A stretch of DNA of 64,000 bases from an uncultured Alphaproteobacteria bacterium (GTDB lineage: Bacteria > Pseudomonadota > Alphaproteobacteria > Pelagibacterales > Pelagibacteraceae): positions 58,033 through 122,032 of the forward strand of contig CAIQAD010000017.1 of the NCBI GenBank assembly GCA_903869725.1, in the 5' to 3' direction. The notes under the pieces are model-generated. The model was not told the origin of the DNA, did no database searches, and saw only the letters and a program-made list of their open reading frames with translations. This document shows, one piece after another, positions 45,971 to 54,867 of the stretch (within the stretch, counting starts at the first letter, position 1; each line of letters begins with the position of its first letter). The translations under genes and the position numbers were made by a program.

Positions 45971-46485
45971 AGTTTTTTTAAATTTTGCTGATAGTTTTTC
46001 CAATTTCTAATATAGCGATTTGCGTTTTCTTTAATTGATTTTACTTCTTCGTCCGAAACTTGTCTTACAACTTTTCCTGGACTTCCCATCACTAAAGAAT
46101 TGTCTGGAATAACTTTTCTTTCAGGAACTAAACTGTTAGCGCCAATAATACAGTTCTTGCCAACAACTGCGCTATTCAAAACTGTAGCGCTAATTCCAAT
46201 TAAAGAATTATCACCAATAGTACATCCGTGTAACATTACTAAATGACCTATAGTCACATATGAGCCTACTTTTAAAGGAATTCCATTATCTGTATGTAAA
46301 ACGCAGTTATCTTGAACGTTACTGCCTTCTCCAACTGTGATATTTTCGATGTCTCCTCTTAGAACAGCATTAAACCAGATGCTGGATTCATTTTCTAATG
46401 TAACATCGCCAATAACGTTTGCTGTTGGGGCAATCCAACAATGCTCTGCGAGCTTTAATCTCTTATTACTGAGTTCAAATTTCAT
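45967..46485 (-). CDS. Gamma-class carbonic anhydrase-like hexapeptide protein
   Basis: A 172-residue left-handed beta-helix protein. NVIGDVTLENESSIWFNAVLRGD is the family opening, and metal-ligand histidines appear at 64, 81 and 86 (VLHTD, IGHLVMLHG). IGANSLVPERKVIPDNSLVMGSPGKVVR closes the coil. The family includes YrdA/PaaY. Not all members hydrate CO2. It is divergent from the GT4 gene. Confidence 0.88.
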   Translation of the reverse strand: MKFELSNKRLKLAEHCWIAPTANVIGDVTLENESSIWFNAVLRGDIENITVGEGSNVQDNCVLHTDNGIPLKVGSYVTIGHLVMLHGCTIGDNSLIGISATVLNSAVVGKNCIIGANSLVPERKVIPDNSLVMGSPGKVVRQVSDEEVKSIKENANRYIRNWKNYQQNLKKL

Positions 46486-46571
46486 GTTATATTCATAACA
46501 AAAAAACTAAATAGTAAAATAAAATTATTATAAAAAAACATTTAAAATTATAATAATTTAAGAAAATATTA

Positions 46572-47669
46572 ATGCTGTTGATAACAACCCGAACCTATCC
46601 GCCAGAATTGGGGGGTATGCAAAATTTAATGGGTAATCTTGCAATCCATCTTAATATTTTGCATCCTGTAAAAGTTTTAGCAGATTCTTTTAAGAATGAT
46701 CGATTATACGATACTAAAAATAATTTTGAAACTTACAGATTAGATGGAATAAAATTAATAAGAAAATACAGAAAAACTAGTCTATTAAAACAAATCTTTG
46801 ATGAAGGAGGAATTAAAGCAATTATTGCAGATCATTGGAAAAGCGTTGAAACAGTTCCTGATTTTATTGCAAATCAAATTCCAGTTGTTTGTTTGATACA
46901 TGGCAAAGAAATTAATCACGAACTCAATAATGCATCAAATAGACGTTCTATATTTGCTTTGAACAAAACTAAATATATTGTTGCAAATTCAAATTTCACA
47001 AAAAATCTTGCCATTCATAAAGGAATTGAAAGTTCAAAAATAACAGTGATTAATCCAGGGATAAATTCACCTGAAATAATTGAAAATGAAATAGATCAAG
47101 AAGCAAAAAAAATATTCGATAATGCGGAGGTAAAGATTATTACTATAGCTAGACTTGATAAGAGAAAAGGAATTGATTTTTCTCTTTTTGCATTAAAAAA
47201 TTTCAAGACAATCCACAATAATTTTAAATATGTAATTATTGGAAATGGTGAAGAAGAAGACAATCTTAAAAAAATTGTGAAAGAACTTTCGCTAGAAAAC
47301 AATGTGATATTTTTGAAGAATATTAATACAAATTTAAAAAATGCTTTGCTAAAAAATGCAAATTTTTTTTTAATGCCAACAAGAATTAACGAGGGCTCAG
47401 TTGAAGGATTTGGAATAAGCTACATAGAAGCAGCGAGTTACGGAATACCTGCTATTGCCGGAAAAGATGGAGGAGAAAGCGATGCTGTTCAACATAATAA
47501 AACAGGAATTGTCTGCAATGGTAATGATCATGGGGATATTTATGAAGCCTTAAAAAATATCGTTGAAAACAAAAAATATTTGAAATTAGGAAATGCTGCA
47601 AAAGAATTTTCAGCTAATTTTTATTGGGATAAGATTATCAAAAAATACGCAAATTTACTTAACTTGTAA
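46572..47669 (+). CDS. Family 4 glycosyltransferase
   Basis: A 365-residue GT-B enzyme. The N-terminus LLITTRTYPPELGGMQNLMGNL is typical of GT4 acceptors domains. The donor domain reads IITIARLDKRKGIDFSL, IIGNGEEEDNLKKIV and EGSVEGFGISYIEAASYGIPAIAGKDGG, the E-x7-E motif. It probably acts on lipopolysaccharide core or another envelope glycan, since a heptosyltransferase-like gene converges on it with an 11-base overlap. Confidence 0.9.
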   Translation: MLLITTRTYPPELGGMQNLMGNLAIHLNILHPVKVLADSFKNDRLYDTKNNFETYRLDGIKLIRKYRKTSLLKQIFDEGGIKAIIADHWKSVETVPDFIANQIPVVCLIHGKEINHELNNASNRRSIFALNKTKYIVANSNFTKNLAIHKGIESSKITVINPGINSPEIIENEIDQEAKKIFDNAEVKIITIARLDKRKGIDFSLFALKNFKTIHNNFKYVIIGNGEEEDNLKKIVKELSLENNVIFLKNINTNLKNALLKNANFFLMPTRINEGSVEGFGISYIEAASYGIPAIAGKDGGESDAVQHNKTGIVCNGNDHGDIYEALKNIVENKKYLKLGNAAKEFSANFYWDKIIKKYANLLNL

Positions 47670-48564
47670 TCGAACTCTTAACTAAAGCGTAAATACGATC
47701 GGCAGTTAATTTTTTTAAATCTTCAACTTGTAATGCAATAAATTTTTTTCTTTCTATAGAAACTTTTTCAGGAGTAGTGTGCGAACCAAATAAAACAAAA
47801 CCTTTTGCTCCAAGATGAGCCGCCATATGAGCTGGACCAGTATCATTTGCTATTACAAGATTTGATTTTTTTATTAAAGTCGCAAGTTGAAAAAAATTTA
47901 AAGCTTTTCCATGATCAAGAGCTAAAGTTACATTATATTTTTGAGCATCTTTAATCTCTTCATTTGAAGGTGCTAATACTAACTCAAATTCCGAATGAAA
48001 TTTTTTAATTAAATTTACTAAATCATAAAAATAAGGCCATCGTTTATGTGATAATTTTTTTGAACTAAAAGGAAAAAAAAGAATAAATTTTTTTTGTGGA
48101 ATAAATTGAAAGTCTTGCGAAACTTCTGCTGCCCAAGTGAAATCTGGATTCAGACTATGTTGGATTGGAACTCCTGATTTTTTTAATTGCGCTTCAATTC
48201 CTTTTAGAACTGACGATTCTTTATAACCTAAATCTCTAGCAGATGACCAATCTTTGATATTAAATAAATATTTTCTATAAAAAATTGTTCTGTTGGAATT
48301 TTGTAAGTCATATACTTTTTTAAAATTGTATTTTTTAATGTTTTTTTTTAAATTAAGTAGATAAAAAAAATTAAATCTTGGTTTGTTTTCATCCTTAATA
48401 CATTCATCAATATAAGGGCAAGCTTTTAACAAATTTATAAATTTACTGGTTGTAAGAATATAAATCTTATCGTTTTTATGAAAATTTCTAATATCTTTAA
48501 GGGCTCCTGAAATTTGCACTACATCACCTAAAGATCCGAGTTTAATAATTAAAATATTTGACAT
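47659..48564 (-). CDS. Family 9 (heptosyltransferase-like) glycosyltransferase
   Basis: A 301-residue GT9 protein. ILIIKLGSLGDVVQISGALKDIR at the start and LVIANDTGPAHMAAHLGAKGFVLFGSHTTPE near the C-terminus are the two diagnostic blocks of WaaC/WaaF-like enzymes. FFPFSSKKLSHKRWPYFYDLVN matches the mid-protein donor site. It adds heptose or a similar sugar to inner core LPS. Short for WaaF (about 340) but all motifs are present. Confidence 0.9.
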   Translation of the reverse strand: MSNILIIKLGSLGDVVQISGALKDIRNFHKNDKIYILTTSKFINLLKACPYIDECIKDENKPRFNFFYLLNLKKNIKKYNFKKVYDLQNSNRTIFYRKYLFNIKDWSSARDLGYKESSVLKGIEAQLKKSGVPIQHSLNPDFTWAAEVSQDFQFIPQKKFILFFPFSSKKLSHKRWPYFYDLVNLIKKFHSEFELVLAPSNEEIKDAQKYNVTLALDHGKALNFFQLATLIKKSNLVIANDTGPAHMAAHLGAKGFVLFGSHTTPEKVSIERKKFIALQVEDLKKLTADRIYALVKSSITS

Positions 48565-48593
48565 ATTAATTAAAAGAACATTATTGATTAATT

Positions 48594-48992
48594 ATGCAAA
48601 ATACAAAAAAAATTTATTGTGAAATTTCTGCTGGAGAATTATTTGATAAAATCTCAATTTTAGAGATAAAAAATAAAAATATAAAAGATAGGTATAAAAA
48701 ATTAATTATTACTAGAGAGCTATCTTCTTTAAAAAAAACATCCGTTAATAACTTTAAATTAACATCTTCCTTAAAGAAATATTATCAAAAACTTAAATCT
48801 ATTAATCTTAAACTTTGGAAAATTGAAGATGAGATTAGAGATCATGAAAGAAATAAACAATTTAATAATAAATTTATTAAACTTGCCAGAGCAGTTTACT
48901 TTACAAATGATTTAAGATCACAAATTAAAAACAAAATAAACACTCTGACTAAATCAGGTATTTCAGAAGTAAAAAGTTATAAGAAATATTAA
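48594..48992 (+). CDS. DUF6165-like protein
   Basis: A 132-residue, Lys-rich helical protein. CEISAGELFDKISILEIKNKNIKD followed by ITRELSSL and the LWKIEDEIRDHERNKQF block resembles the DUF6165 family as I remember it, which is commonly found beside LPS glycosyltransferases. That fits its place 29 bases from the divergent GT9 gene. No enzymatic motif seen. Function unknown. Confidence 0.7.
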   Translation: MQNTKKIYCEISAGELFDKISILEIKNKNIKDRYKKLIITRELSSLKKTSVNNFKLTSSLKKYYQKLKSINLKLWKIEDEIRDHERNKQFNNKFIKLARAVYFTNDLRSQIKNKINTLTKSGISEVKSYKKY

Positions 48993-49786
48993 TTGCCTTT
49001 AAGACTTGGAATTTTTGCTCTCAATTTTGATGGTAAAGTTTCATCTATTTTTACAACAATAAATCCTTCACCTTTTTCTTTTTCTTTGAGTATTTGACCG
49101 TCGGGAGAAACAATTAATGAGTGCCCATATGTCTGTCTATTATTATAATGCTTTCCTGTCTGAGCAGCTGCAAAAATATAACAAAAATTTTCAATAGCTC
49201 TTGCCTTTAACAAAGTGTGCCAGTGTTTTTCACCTGTGGTTTTTGTAAATGCAGATGGTACCGTCATAAATATCGCACCTTTTTTTGCAAGCTCTCTATA
49301 TAAATGGGGAAATCTTAAATCATAACAAATAGTTAAGCCTAATAACCCCCAAGGAAGTTTTACTAAAACTTTTTTACTACCAGGTTTAAATTTTTTTGAC
49401 TCTTCATATTTTTCTGAACTTGAAAGCTTCACATCGAACATATGTATTTTATCATAATAATTTACTAAATCTCCTTGAGGATTGAATATTACTGATCGAT
49501 TAACTAATAATTTTTTAGATAATTTTATCGGCAAGGAACCAATTAAAACCCATTTTTTATAACTTTTGGATATTTTGCTGATAGAATCTAAAAAAAAGTT
49601 GCTTTTCATTGGTTCTGCTTTTTCTAAAAGTTCTTTGTGATTTAAAGTGAATAAACTAGTGTTTTCTGGAGTAATAATTAGATCAGCTCCATTTCGAATT
49701 GATTTTAAAATATAATCTGTTGTTTTTTCTAAATTTGTATAAAGATTATTATCAGAAGTTAATTGAATACAAGAAACGTTAAACAT
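48989..49786 (-). CDS. Carbon-nitrogen hydrolase (nitrilase superfamily, Nit-like amidase)
   Basis: A 265-residue CN-hydrolase. The catalytic Glu is in LIITPENTSLF, Lys in YYDKIHMFDV, and Cys in GLTICYDLRFPHLYRELAKKGA. The ARAIENFCYIFAAAQTG block and GQILKEKEKGEGFIV are typical of the Nit1/Nit2 group, which repairs deaminated glutathione or acts as omega-amidase. Its stop overlaps the convergent DUF6165-like gene by 4 bases. Confidence 0.88.
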   Translation of the reverse strand: MFNVSCIQLTSDNNLYTNLEKTTDYILKSIRNGADLIITPENTSLFTLNHKELLEKAEPMKSNFFLDSISKISKSYKKWVLIGSLPIKLSKKLLVNRSVIFNPQGDLVNYYDKIHMFDVKLSSSEKYEESKKFKPGSKKVLVKLPWGLLGLTICYDLRFPHLYRELAKKGAIFMTVPSAFTKTTGEKHWHTLLKARAIENFCYIFAAAQTGKHYNNRQTYGHSLIVSPDGQILKEKEKGEGFIVVKIDETLPSKLRAKIPSLKGN

Positions 49787-49909
49787 AAATAATACTATTA
49801 TAAATATTTTTTATTTTATATCTGAAATTCAAATATTTGCTTTTTAAATTACGTTGCTAAAATCAAAATCAAAAGTTAATGTAATAGTTAAATTATATTA
49901 CTAAATACA

Positions 49910-50500
49910 ATGGATTTGCAGCTGATTTTTCCAACACCTGTATACATTAAAGACATAGCGACAGAAGCATTTAATCAAGAGTTAGAAAAAAATATTTTCA
50001 GTTGGGCTAAGGAAGATGGTGGAATAACTAAAACAAATGTTAACGGCTGGCATTCTGCTGATAACATGCATGAAAGAAAAGAATTTAAAGGTTTAGTAGA
50101 TCTATTATTTGAAGCTCAATATTTTATTTATAAACAAGAAATTATGGAATTTGAACCGGTTCTTGAAAATATGTGGGCAAATATTAATCCTCCTGGAGGA
50201 TACAACATTCCCCATATTCATCCGAATTCTCTTTGGTCCGGAGTGTATTATGTCAAAACTCCAAATAATTGTGGCAGTTTAATTTTAGATGATCCTAAAA
50301 CTCAATCACATATGATGATTCCAAAAAGAAAATCTGGAATAATACCCCCAAGTTTTTTATGGAAACAAATTGAATATATTCCAAAAGCTGGAAGATTAAT
50401 TATGTTTCCAAGTTGGCTTAATCACTGGGTTAATCCAAATAAAAGCGATGATACAAGAATTTCTGTATCGTTTAATTTTACTCAGAAAAGTATTATTTAA
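49910..50500 (+). CDS. TIGR02466-type putative 2OG-Fe(II) oxygenase
   Basis: A 196-residue protein. LIFPTPVYIKDI at the start, MWANINPPGGYNIPHIHPNSLWSGVYYV in the middle and GRLIMFPSWLNHWVNPN with a following Arg near the end are the blocks of the TIGR02466 family, common in marine bacteria and cyanophages. The HIHP His, the HWV His and the distal Arg are candidate iron and 2-oxoglutarate ligands. Substrate unknown. It is followed at once by a tRNA gene in the opposite direction. Confidence 0.82.
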   Translation: MDLQLIFPTPVYIKDIATEAFNQELEKNIFSWAKEDGGITKTNVNGWHSADNMHERKEFKGLVDLLFEAQYFIYKQEIMEFEPVLENMWANINPPGGYNIPHIHPNSLWSGVYYVKTPNNCGSLILDDPKTQSHMMIPKRKSGIIPPSFLWKQIEYIPKAGRLIMFPSWLNHWVNPNKSDDTRISVSFNFTQKSII

Positions 50501-50504
50501 TTTT

Positions 50505-50581
50505 TGGTAGCGGGAAGTGGGATCGAACCACCGACCTCAGGCTTATGAGTCCTGCGCTCTAACCAACTGAGCTATCCCGCC
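50505..50581 (-). tRNA. tRNA-Met (CAU), elongator type
   Basis: On the minus strand a 77-base cloverleaf begins GGCGGGATAGCTCAG and ends in encoded CCA. The acceptor stem GGCGGGA pairs with TCCCGCT (one G-T pair at the end). The anticodon loop CTCATAA gives anticodon CAU, and the T loop is GGTTCGATCC. The normal G1-type acceptor pairing and the absence of the initiator C1-A72 mismatch favour elongator Met, though tRNA-Ile(CAU) cannot be excluded by eye. No integrase lies next to it. Confidence 0.95.
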
Positions 50582-50629
50582 ATAATTATAATTCTATCAA
50601 CAAAGATAATTTCACACAAGATGAACTGG

Positions 50630-51055
50630 TTAGTTCTCTCCTATAATATGAAGAAATATTTTTCGAGTCTGCCGATCTATTCTATGTTCAAATAAATACA
50701 AACCTTGCCATGTACCGAGCACTAATTGATTATTTTTTATACTCAAAGTTATATTGCTATTAGTTAATGAAGATTTTATGTGAGCTGGCATATCATCTTT
50801 ACCTTCCGTATTATGAATGTACAATTTATCATTCATTGGAACTAACTTGTCGTAAAAATTTATCAAATCTTTTTGAACATCGTGATCAGCATTTTCTTGA
50901 ATAATTAACGACGCACTAGTGTGAAGAATAGAAATATTTAAAATTCCATATTTTACTTTAGAATTATTAACAAAATTAATAATTTTATTTGTTATTTTTA
51001 TTAATTTATTACCATGAGTTGAAATATTTAACTCCTCAAAAAATTGAGTGAACAT
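50630..51055 (-). CDS. YjbQ/UPF0047 family protein
   Basis: A 141-residue protein. ILHTSASLIIQENADHDVQKDL with MPAHIKSSLTNSNITLSI and LGTWQGLYLFEHRI is the YjbQ pattern, including the conserved His residues. Members have been linked to thiamine phosphate synthase activity, but the true role is unsettled. It lies 16 bases after a small membrane protein gene in the same direction. Confidence 0.92.
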   Translation of the reverse strand: MFTQFFEELNISTHGNKLIKITNKIINFVNNSKVKYGILNISILHTSASLIIQENADHDVQKDLINFYDKLVPMNDKLYIHNTEGKDDMPAHIKSSLTNSNITLSIKNNQLVLGTWQGLYLFEHRIDRQTRKIFLHIIGEN

Positions 51056-51071
51056 TATTAGAAATAAAAAC

Positions 51072-51257
51072 TTAAATTAAAGCGATTGCTAACCCAGCGA
51101 CAAGAAATAAAGATAAAATAATTATAATTTTAGTTTGAATTTTTTTTTGAAATTGATCATACGAATTCTTTTCTAATACCAACTCTCTAATATCCGCTTT
51201 TCTTTTTGAAAAGTCTGGTCGATAAATGACTTCTTGGTCTTTCTTAAAAAAATTCAT
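51072..51257 (-). CDS. Small single-pass membrane protein, 61 residues
   Basis: A charged N-terminal region (MNFFKKDQEVIYRPDFSKRK) is followed by a C-terminal hydrophobic helix, IIIILSLFLVAGLAIALI. It is probably tail-anchored in the inner membrane. Unrecognised. Same-strand placement directly before yjbQ supports expression. Confidence 0.62.
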   Translation of the reverse strand: MNFFKKDQEVIYRPDFSKRKADIRELVLEKNSYDQFQKKIQTKIIIILSLFLVAGLAIALI

Positions 51258-51362
51258 TAGCGGACTTTAACCATAAGGATAAAAAATAATCAATTTGATT
51301 GTTAAAATTGTTAAATTTTCATTTTTTTTTCCTAAATTTTTGTTAAAAAGAACTTAATAAAT

Positions 51363-51446
51363 ATGGGATATCCTAAAAAACACAGAGGCAGAAGAAAAGT
51401 TGGCTCTAAGATCAGAAGAAACAGAAGAAGAAATAAAAAGAAATAA
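51363..51446 (+). CDS. Very small, extremely basic protein, 27 residues
   Basis: The frame starts MGYPKKHRGRRKVGSKI and ends with alternating Arg/Asn/Lys. Fifteen of 27 residues are Lys or Arg. This composition resembles very small ribosome-associated proteins such as bTHX, but I see no firm match. It is in a 195-base gap, with a stop 6 bases before the convergent mnmA end. Its ATG context and complete frame support a real gene. Confidence 0.55.
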   Translation: MGYPKKHRGRRKVGSKIRRNRRRNKKK

Positions 51447-51452
51447 TTTCGA

Positions 51453-52589
51453 CTACTCTGTAGCTTTTATCCAGCCACCACCTAAAACTCTAACACCCAT
51501 AAGATCGGGTTTATAAAATACGCACGCTTGTCCTGGTGATACTCCAAGTTCGCCTTTTAAAAATGTTACTTGTTTCTTGTCGTAATCAAATTTAGCTTCT
51601 ATTAAACGTCCAGTAGAACGAACTTTTACAAAAATATTTTCATTAAAATCAAATAATGGATTTGAAATATAATTAATATTATCAATTAATATTTTATTTA
51701 TTTCTAATTGTTCTTTTTTTCCAATAACAACCTCATTTTTTTTTGCGTTAATTTTAATAACATAATAAGGAATATCTCCTGAAATTTTTATTCCTTTTCT
51801 TTGGCCAATCGTAAAATTTATAACTCCTTCATGTTTTCCTAAAATATTACCGCTAGTATCAATAATGTTTCCTGGTTGATGCGCTTCTGGTCTTAATTTT
51901 GCTATAACTGAAGCATAGTCGCCATTTGGTACAAAACAAATGTCCTGACTATCAGGCTTGCTAGCAACTGCTAAATCTAATTTCTTTGCAATATTTCTAG
52001 TTTCATCTTTTGGCAAATCTCCTAGAGGGAAATGCAAATAATCTAATTGATCTTGTGTGGTTGTAAATAAAAAATATGTTTGGTCACGATTTAAATCTTT
52101 TGGCTGATACATTTTACCTATTCCATTATCGATAATTTTTTTTACATAATGACCAGTAATTAAAGCATCTGCGTTTAAATTTTTTGCTGAATCAAATAAA
52201 TCTCTAAATTTAACTGTTTGATTGCAACTGACGCATGGAATAGGGGTTTCTCCTTTTAAATATGAATCTGCAAATTTTTCTATGACTTCATTTTTAAATT
52301 TATTTTCAAAATTTAAAACATAATGATCGATATCTAATTTTTCAGAGACTCTTTTTGCGTCATAAATATCTTGGCCAGCACAACAAGTGCCTGGTCTTTT
52401 ATTAATTTGTGAATAATCATACAACTGAAGTGTAATTCCAATCACTTGATATCCTTCTCTCTTCATTAAGCCAGCAACCACAGATGAATCTACTCCTCCA
52501 GACATTGCGACAACAACTTTTGTGTCTTGTGGCGCTTTATCAATGCCGAGCAGATTACTATTAATTTTGGAATTAAGCGGAGATAGCAT
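51453..52589 (-). CDS. mnmA: tRNA-specific 2-thiouridylase
   Basis: About 378 residues. The PP-loop is [17 protein letters not shown]. The catalytic Cys residues appear in [12 protein letters not shown] and [10 protein letters not shown], and FTIGQRKGI is the conserved C-domain block. It thiolates U34 of Lys, Glu and Gln tRNAs using sulfur relayed from IscS. I chose ATG 52589 (MLSPLNSKI). An ATG 11 codons earlier at 52622 is possible but leaves only 17 bases to the divergent DUF3553 gene. Confidence 0.95.
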   Translation of the reverse strand: MLSPLNSKINSNLLGIDKAPQDTKVVVAMSGGVDSSVVAGLMKREGYQVIGITLQLYDYSQINKRPGTCCAGQDIYDAKRVSEKLDIDHYVLNFENKFKNEVIEKFADSYLKGETPIPCVSCNQTVKFRDLFDSAKNLNADALITGHYVKKIIDNGIGKMYQPKDLNRDQTYFLFTTTQDQLDYLHFPLGDLPKDETRNIAKKLDLAVASKPDSQDICFVPNGDYASVIAKLRPEAHQPGNIIDTSGNILGKHEGVINFTIGQRKGIKISGDIPYYVIKINAKKNEVVIGKKEQLEINKILIDNINYISNPLFDFNENIFVKVRSTGRLIEAKFDYDKKQVTFLKGELGVSPGQACVFYKPDLMGVRVLGGGWIKATE

Positions 52590-52639
52590 AAAAAGTGATA
52601 TATTCTTACAATATAAGAGCAAATAAGTATAAATAAAAA

Positions 52640-52816
52640 ATGATTTTTGACTACGAACCTGGTGATTATGTAATCAATCCAAAAAACAAAGAGTGGGGTC
52701 TTGGACAAGTACAATCTATTATAAAAAATATAGTTACTGTTAATTTTGAAAATTCAGGAAAAAAAACAATTATTGCAGATAAAATATTATTAGAAAAAAT
52801 AAATGTCGAAAATTAA
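52640..52816 (+). CDS. DUF3553 family protein, 58 residues
   Basis: The sequence starts [20 protein letters not shown] and continues with [21 protein letters not shown], matching the alphaproteobacterial DUF3553 pattern as I recall it. The motif resembles the Tudor-like RNA polymerase-interaction fold of CarD/TRCF. Its stop overlaps the cysQ start by 14 bases, so the two are translationally coupled. Function unknown. Confidence 0.85.
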   Translation: MIFDYEPGDYVINPKNKEWGLGQVQSIIKNIVTVNFENSGKKTIIADKILLEKINVEN

Positions 52817-53582
52817 TTTAAAAAAAATAGCAGAAGAACTTATTCCTTGCTTTTATAAAGCTGGAAAACACTCAGTTAAACTTTCTGGTAAAAATTTAAA
52901 AATAATAATTAAAAAAGATAATACTCCAGTAACAAATGGTGACTTAGAAGTAGATAAAATTTTGCAAAAAAAAATTAAACAATTAACCCCTAATATTCAA
53001 ATTGTATCTGAGGAAAATGTAAATGAAATTAATAAATTTGATTATAATAATTTTTGGTTGATTGACCCAATAGACGGAACCAAAGAATATATTAAAGGTA
53101 AAGAGCATTATACATTAAATGCTGCTCTTATCTTAAATAAGAAACCAGCTTTAGGCATAATTTATGCTCCAAAACTTAAACGTTTATTCTATTCGCACGG
53201 TAAGAATAAAGCTTTTGAAATAAATAAAAATAAAAAAATAAAATTGAATTGTAAAAAAAATAATAAAAAAAATAAAATTCTAGCTTTGGCAAACTCACAC
53301 AAGCCATCCACTACAATTTTAAATATATATAAAAAATTTAAAGTCTCAAATTTTACTGCTGTTTCAAGTTCATTAAAGTTCTGTTTAATTGCCTCTGGAG
53401 AATTTGACATTTATGCTGCTAGGCCAAGAGCAAAAGAATGGGACATAGCAGCTGGACATGGTATAGCAGAGCATGCCGGGGCAACATTAAGAACTTTTAA
53501 AGGTAAAAAAATAATTTATGGAAAAAGAGGATTTTTAAATCCATCTATGATTTTAAAACGATCTAAAAATCTTTTAAAATAA
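52803..53582 (+). CDS. cysQ: 3'(2'),5'-bisphosphate nucleotidase
   Basis: A 259-residue member of the inositol monophosphatase superfamily. The metal sites are SEEN, WLIDPIDGTKEYIKGKEHY (diagnostic of CysQ) and AKEWDIAAGHGIAEHAGA. It degrades 3'-phosphoadenosine 5'-phosphate left by sulfation or sulfate assimilation. A Lys/Asn-rich insertion in the middle (about 135-160) reflects the AT bias. It overlaps the upstream DUF3553 gene. Confidence 0.92.
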   Translation: MSKINLKKIAEELIPCFYKAGKHSVKLSGKNLKIIIKKDNTPVTNGDLEVDKILQKKIKQLTPNIQIVSEENVNEINKFDYNNFWLIDPIDGTKEYIKGKEHYTLNAALILNKKPALGIIYAPKLKRLFYSHGKNKAFEINKNKKIKLNCKKNNKKNKILALANSHKPSTTILNIYKKFKVSNFTAVSSSLKFCLIASGEFDIYAARPRAKEWDIAAGHGIAEHAGATLRTFKGKKIIYGKRGFLNPSMILKRSKNLLK

Positions 53583-53587
53583 AGAAT

Positions 53588-53746
53588 ATGGATAAAAATA
53601 TTTCAATCAAAATAATTTTGTGTGCAGTATTTTTTGGAATTGCGCTTTTTTTATTTGTATATTCGAAGCTTAAAAGGACTTTAAATAACATGATTATTTT
53701 AAAAAATAAGAAAAAAAAGCTTAGATCTTCTTTTCGTAAATTTTAA
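53588..53746 (+). CDS. Small membrane protein, 52 residues
   Basis: Begins MDKNISIKIILCAVFFGIAL and continues FLFVYSKLKR, one membrane helix, with a Lys/Arg-rich C-terminus. It starts 5 bases after cysQ and its end overlaps the convergent recX by 26 bases. Unrecognised. The hydrophobic helix and positive-inside tail make a protein plausible, but AT-rich sequence can produce such frames by chance. Confidence 0.45.
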   Translation: MDKNISIKIILCAVFFGIALFLFVYSKLKRTLNNMIILKNKKKKLRSSFRKF

Positions 53747-54281
53747 GCTCATCTTTCTTTAAACTTAAAATATTTTTAGTAGTATCAAAGCTAAATCCTG
53801 CTCTTGCTAAAACTCCACTATCCTTTTTATAAAATAAATCCCTATTCGCCTCAGGCCTGTAAGGTCCTATTCTTCTTCTTTTGCAAACTCTAATGGCAGA
53901 ATAAAAATCAGGATCTACATTATCTTTTTGTATATCTTGCATAGTTTTCTTTAATAACTCACTAGCGATACCTTTTTGAGCAAGGTGCATCCTAATTTTA
54001 TTTAAAGAATACCCTCTTCTTAAGTAATTTTTAGATTTTAGCTCAGAGTAAATTACATCATTCAAAGCTCCTATATTTTCAAGGTTTAACAAAACTTTAT
54101 CTATTTCTTTTAAAACTCCCTCTTTGTCTTTATGTAAAAAATCTGTGTCCAAAACTTTTCTATATAAATAAATTCTTAAGTCTTTTTTTGAAGGTTGATA
54201 TTTATCAAGATATTTTAAAGCCAATTCTTTTATATCTTCTGAAGTTTCTATCGTTTGCTTTGCAGATTTATTAAACTTCAT
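53721..54281 (-). CDS. recX: RecX family regulatory protein
   Basis: A 186-residue, mostly helical protein with three-helix repeats: ALKYLDKYQPSKKDLRIYLYRKV, VLLNLENIGALNDVIYSELK and SLNKIRMHLAQKGIASELLKKTM are RecX motifs. The C-terminal RARAGFSFDTTKNIL-like segment (GVLARAGFSFDTTKNIL) is the conserved end. RecX modulates RecA filaments. recA is not in the window. Confidence 0.9.
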   Translation of the reverse strand: MKFNKSAKQTIETSEDIKELALKYLDKYQPSKKDLRIYLYRKVLDTDFLHKDKEGVLKEIDKVLLNLENIGALNDVIYSELKSKNYLRRGYSLNKIRMHLAQKGIASELLKKTMQDIQKDNVDPDFYSAIRVCKRRRIGPYRPEANRDLFYKKDSGVLARAGFSFDTTKNILSLKKDELKIYEKKI

Positions 54282-54301
54282 ATATTAATGCTTACTAACA
54301 T

Positions 54302-54829
54302 ATGCTTAATACATTAAAAGATTTTTTTACACTCGACATGATCTACATGTTTGTAAACGTTGGTGTAATTCCCTGCTGGCTAATGTTAATTTTTTTGCCA
54401 GGTTGGAATGGAACAAAAACTCTAGTCAATAGTGTGGTCATACCTTTAATTTTAGGACTTGCTTATACTTACGTTTTATATGTTTATTTAAACAACTCAG
54501 GAATTACAGCATTAAAAAGCTCTGGAATAACTGCCACATTATTTTCCAGCACTGCTAACAAACTGAGAACTTTCGAATTATATCAAGGAATTGATTTTCT
54601 TAAATCACTGCTTGCTGATAAGAATATTTTACTACTCTTTTGGATTCATTTTTTAACAATGAATTTATTAATTGGGACATGGATTTCAGCAGATGCTTCT
54701 AAAAATAAAGCCTTGCAATACATTGCTTGGCTACCTTTAATTCTTAGTTATTTTGTTGGACCGTTAGGTTTTGGAGTTTACTTAATATTAAGAATATTAG
54801 CAGCGCAAAAATTAAAATTGTTTGATTAA
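54302..54829 (+). CDS. ABA4-like (DUF4281) membrane protein
   Basis: A 175-residue protein with about five hydrophobic segments. MFVNVGVIPCWLMLIFLPGW and FWIHFLTMNLLIGTWISADA with the YFVGPLGFGVYLILR end are the blocks of the ABA4/DUF4281 family, known from plants (neoxanthin synthesis) and marine bacteria. Bacterial function is unknown. It is 38 bases upstream of the isomerase-like gene. Confidence 0.78.
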   Translation: MLNTLKDFFTLDMIYMFVNVGVIPCWLMLIFLPGWNGTKTLVNSVVIPLILGLAYTYVLYVYLNNSGITALKSSGITATLFSSTANKLRTFELYQGIDFLKSLLADKNILLLFWIHFLTMNLLIGTWISADASKNKALQYIAWLPLILSYFVGPLGFGVYLILRILAAQKLKLFD

Positions 54830-54867
54830 TTAAAATATACTTAAGTAATTTTTCAAACGATAATAGT

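Noticed and set aside
50505-50581. Possible integration site at the tRNA-Met gene.
   Set aside because: No integrase, no repeated tRNA 3' end nearby, and neighbours look native.
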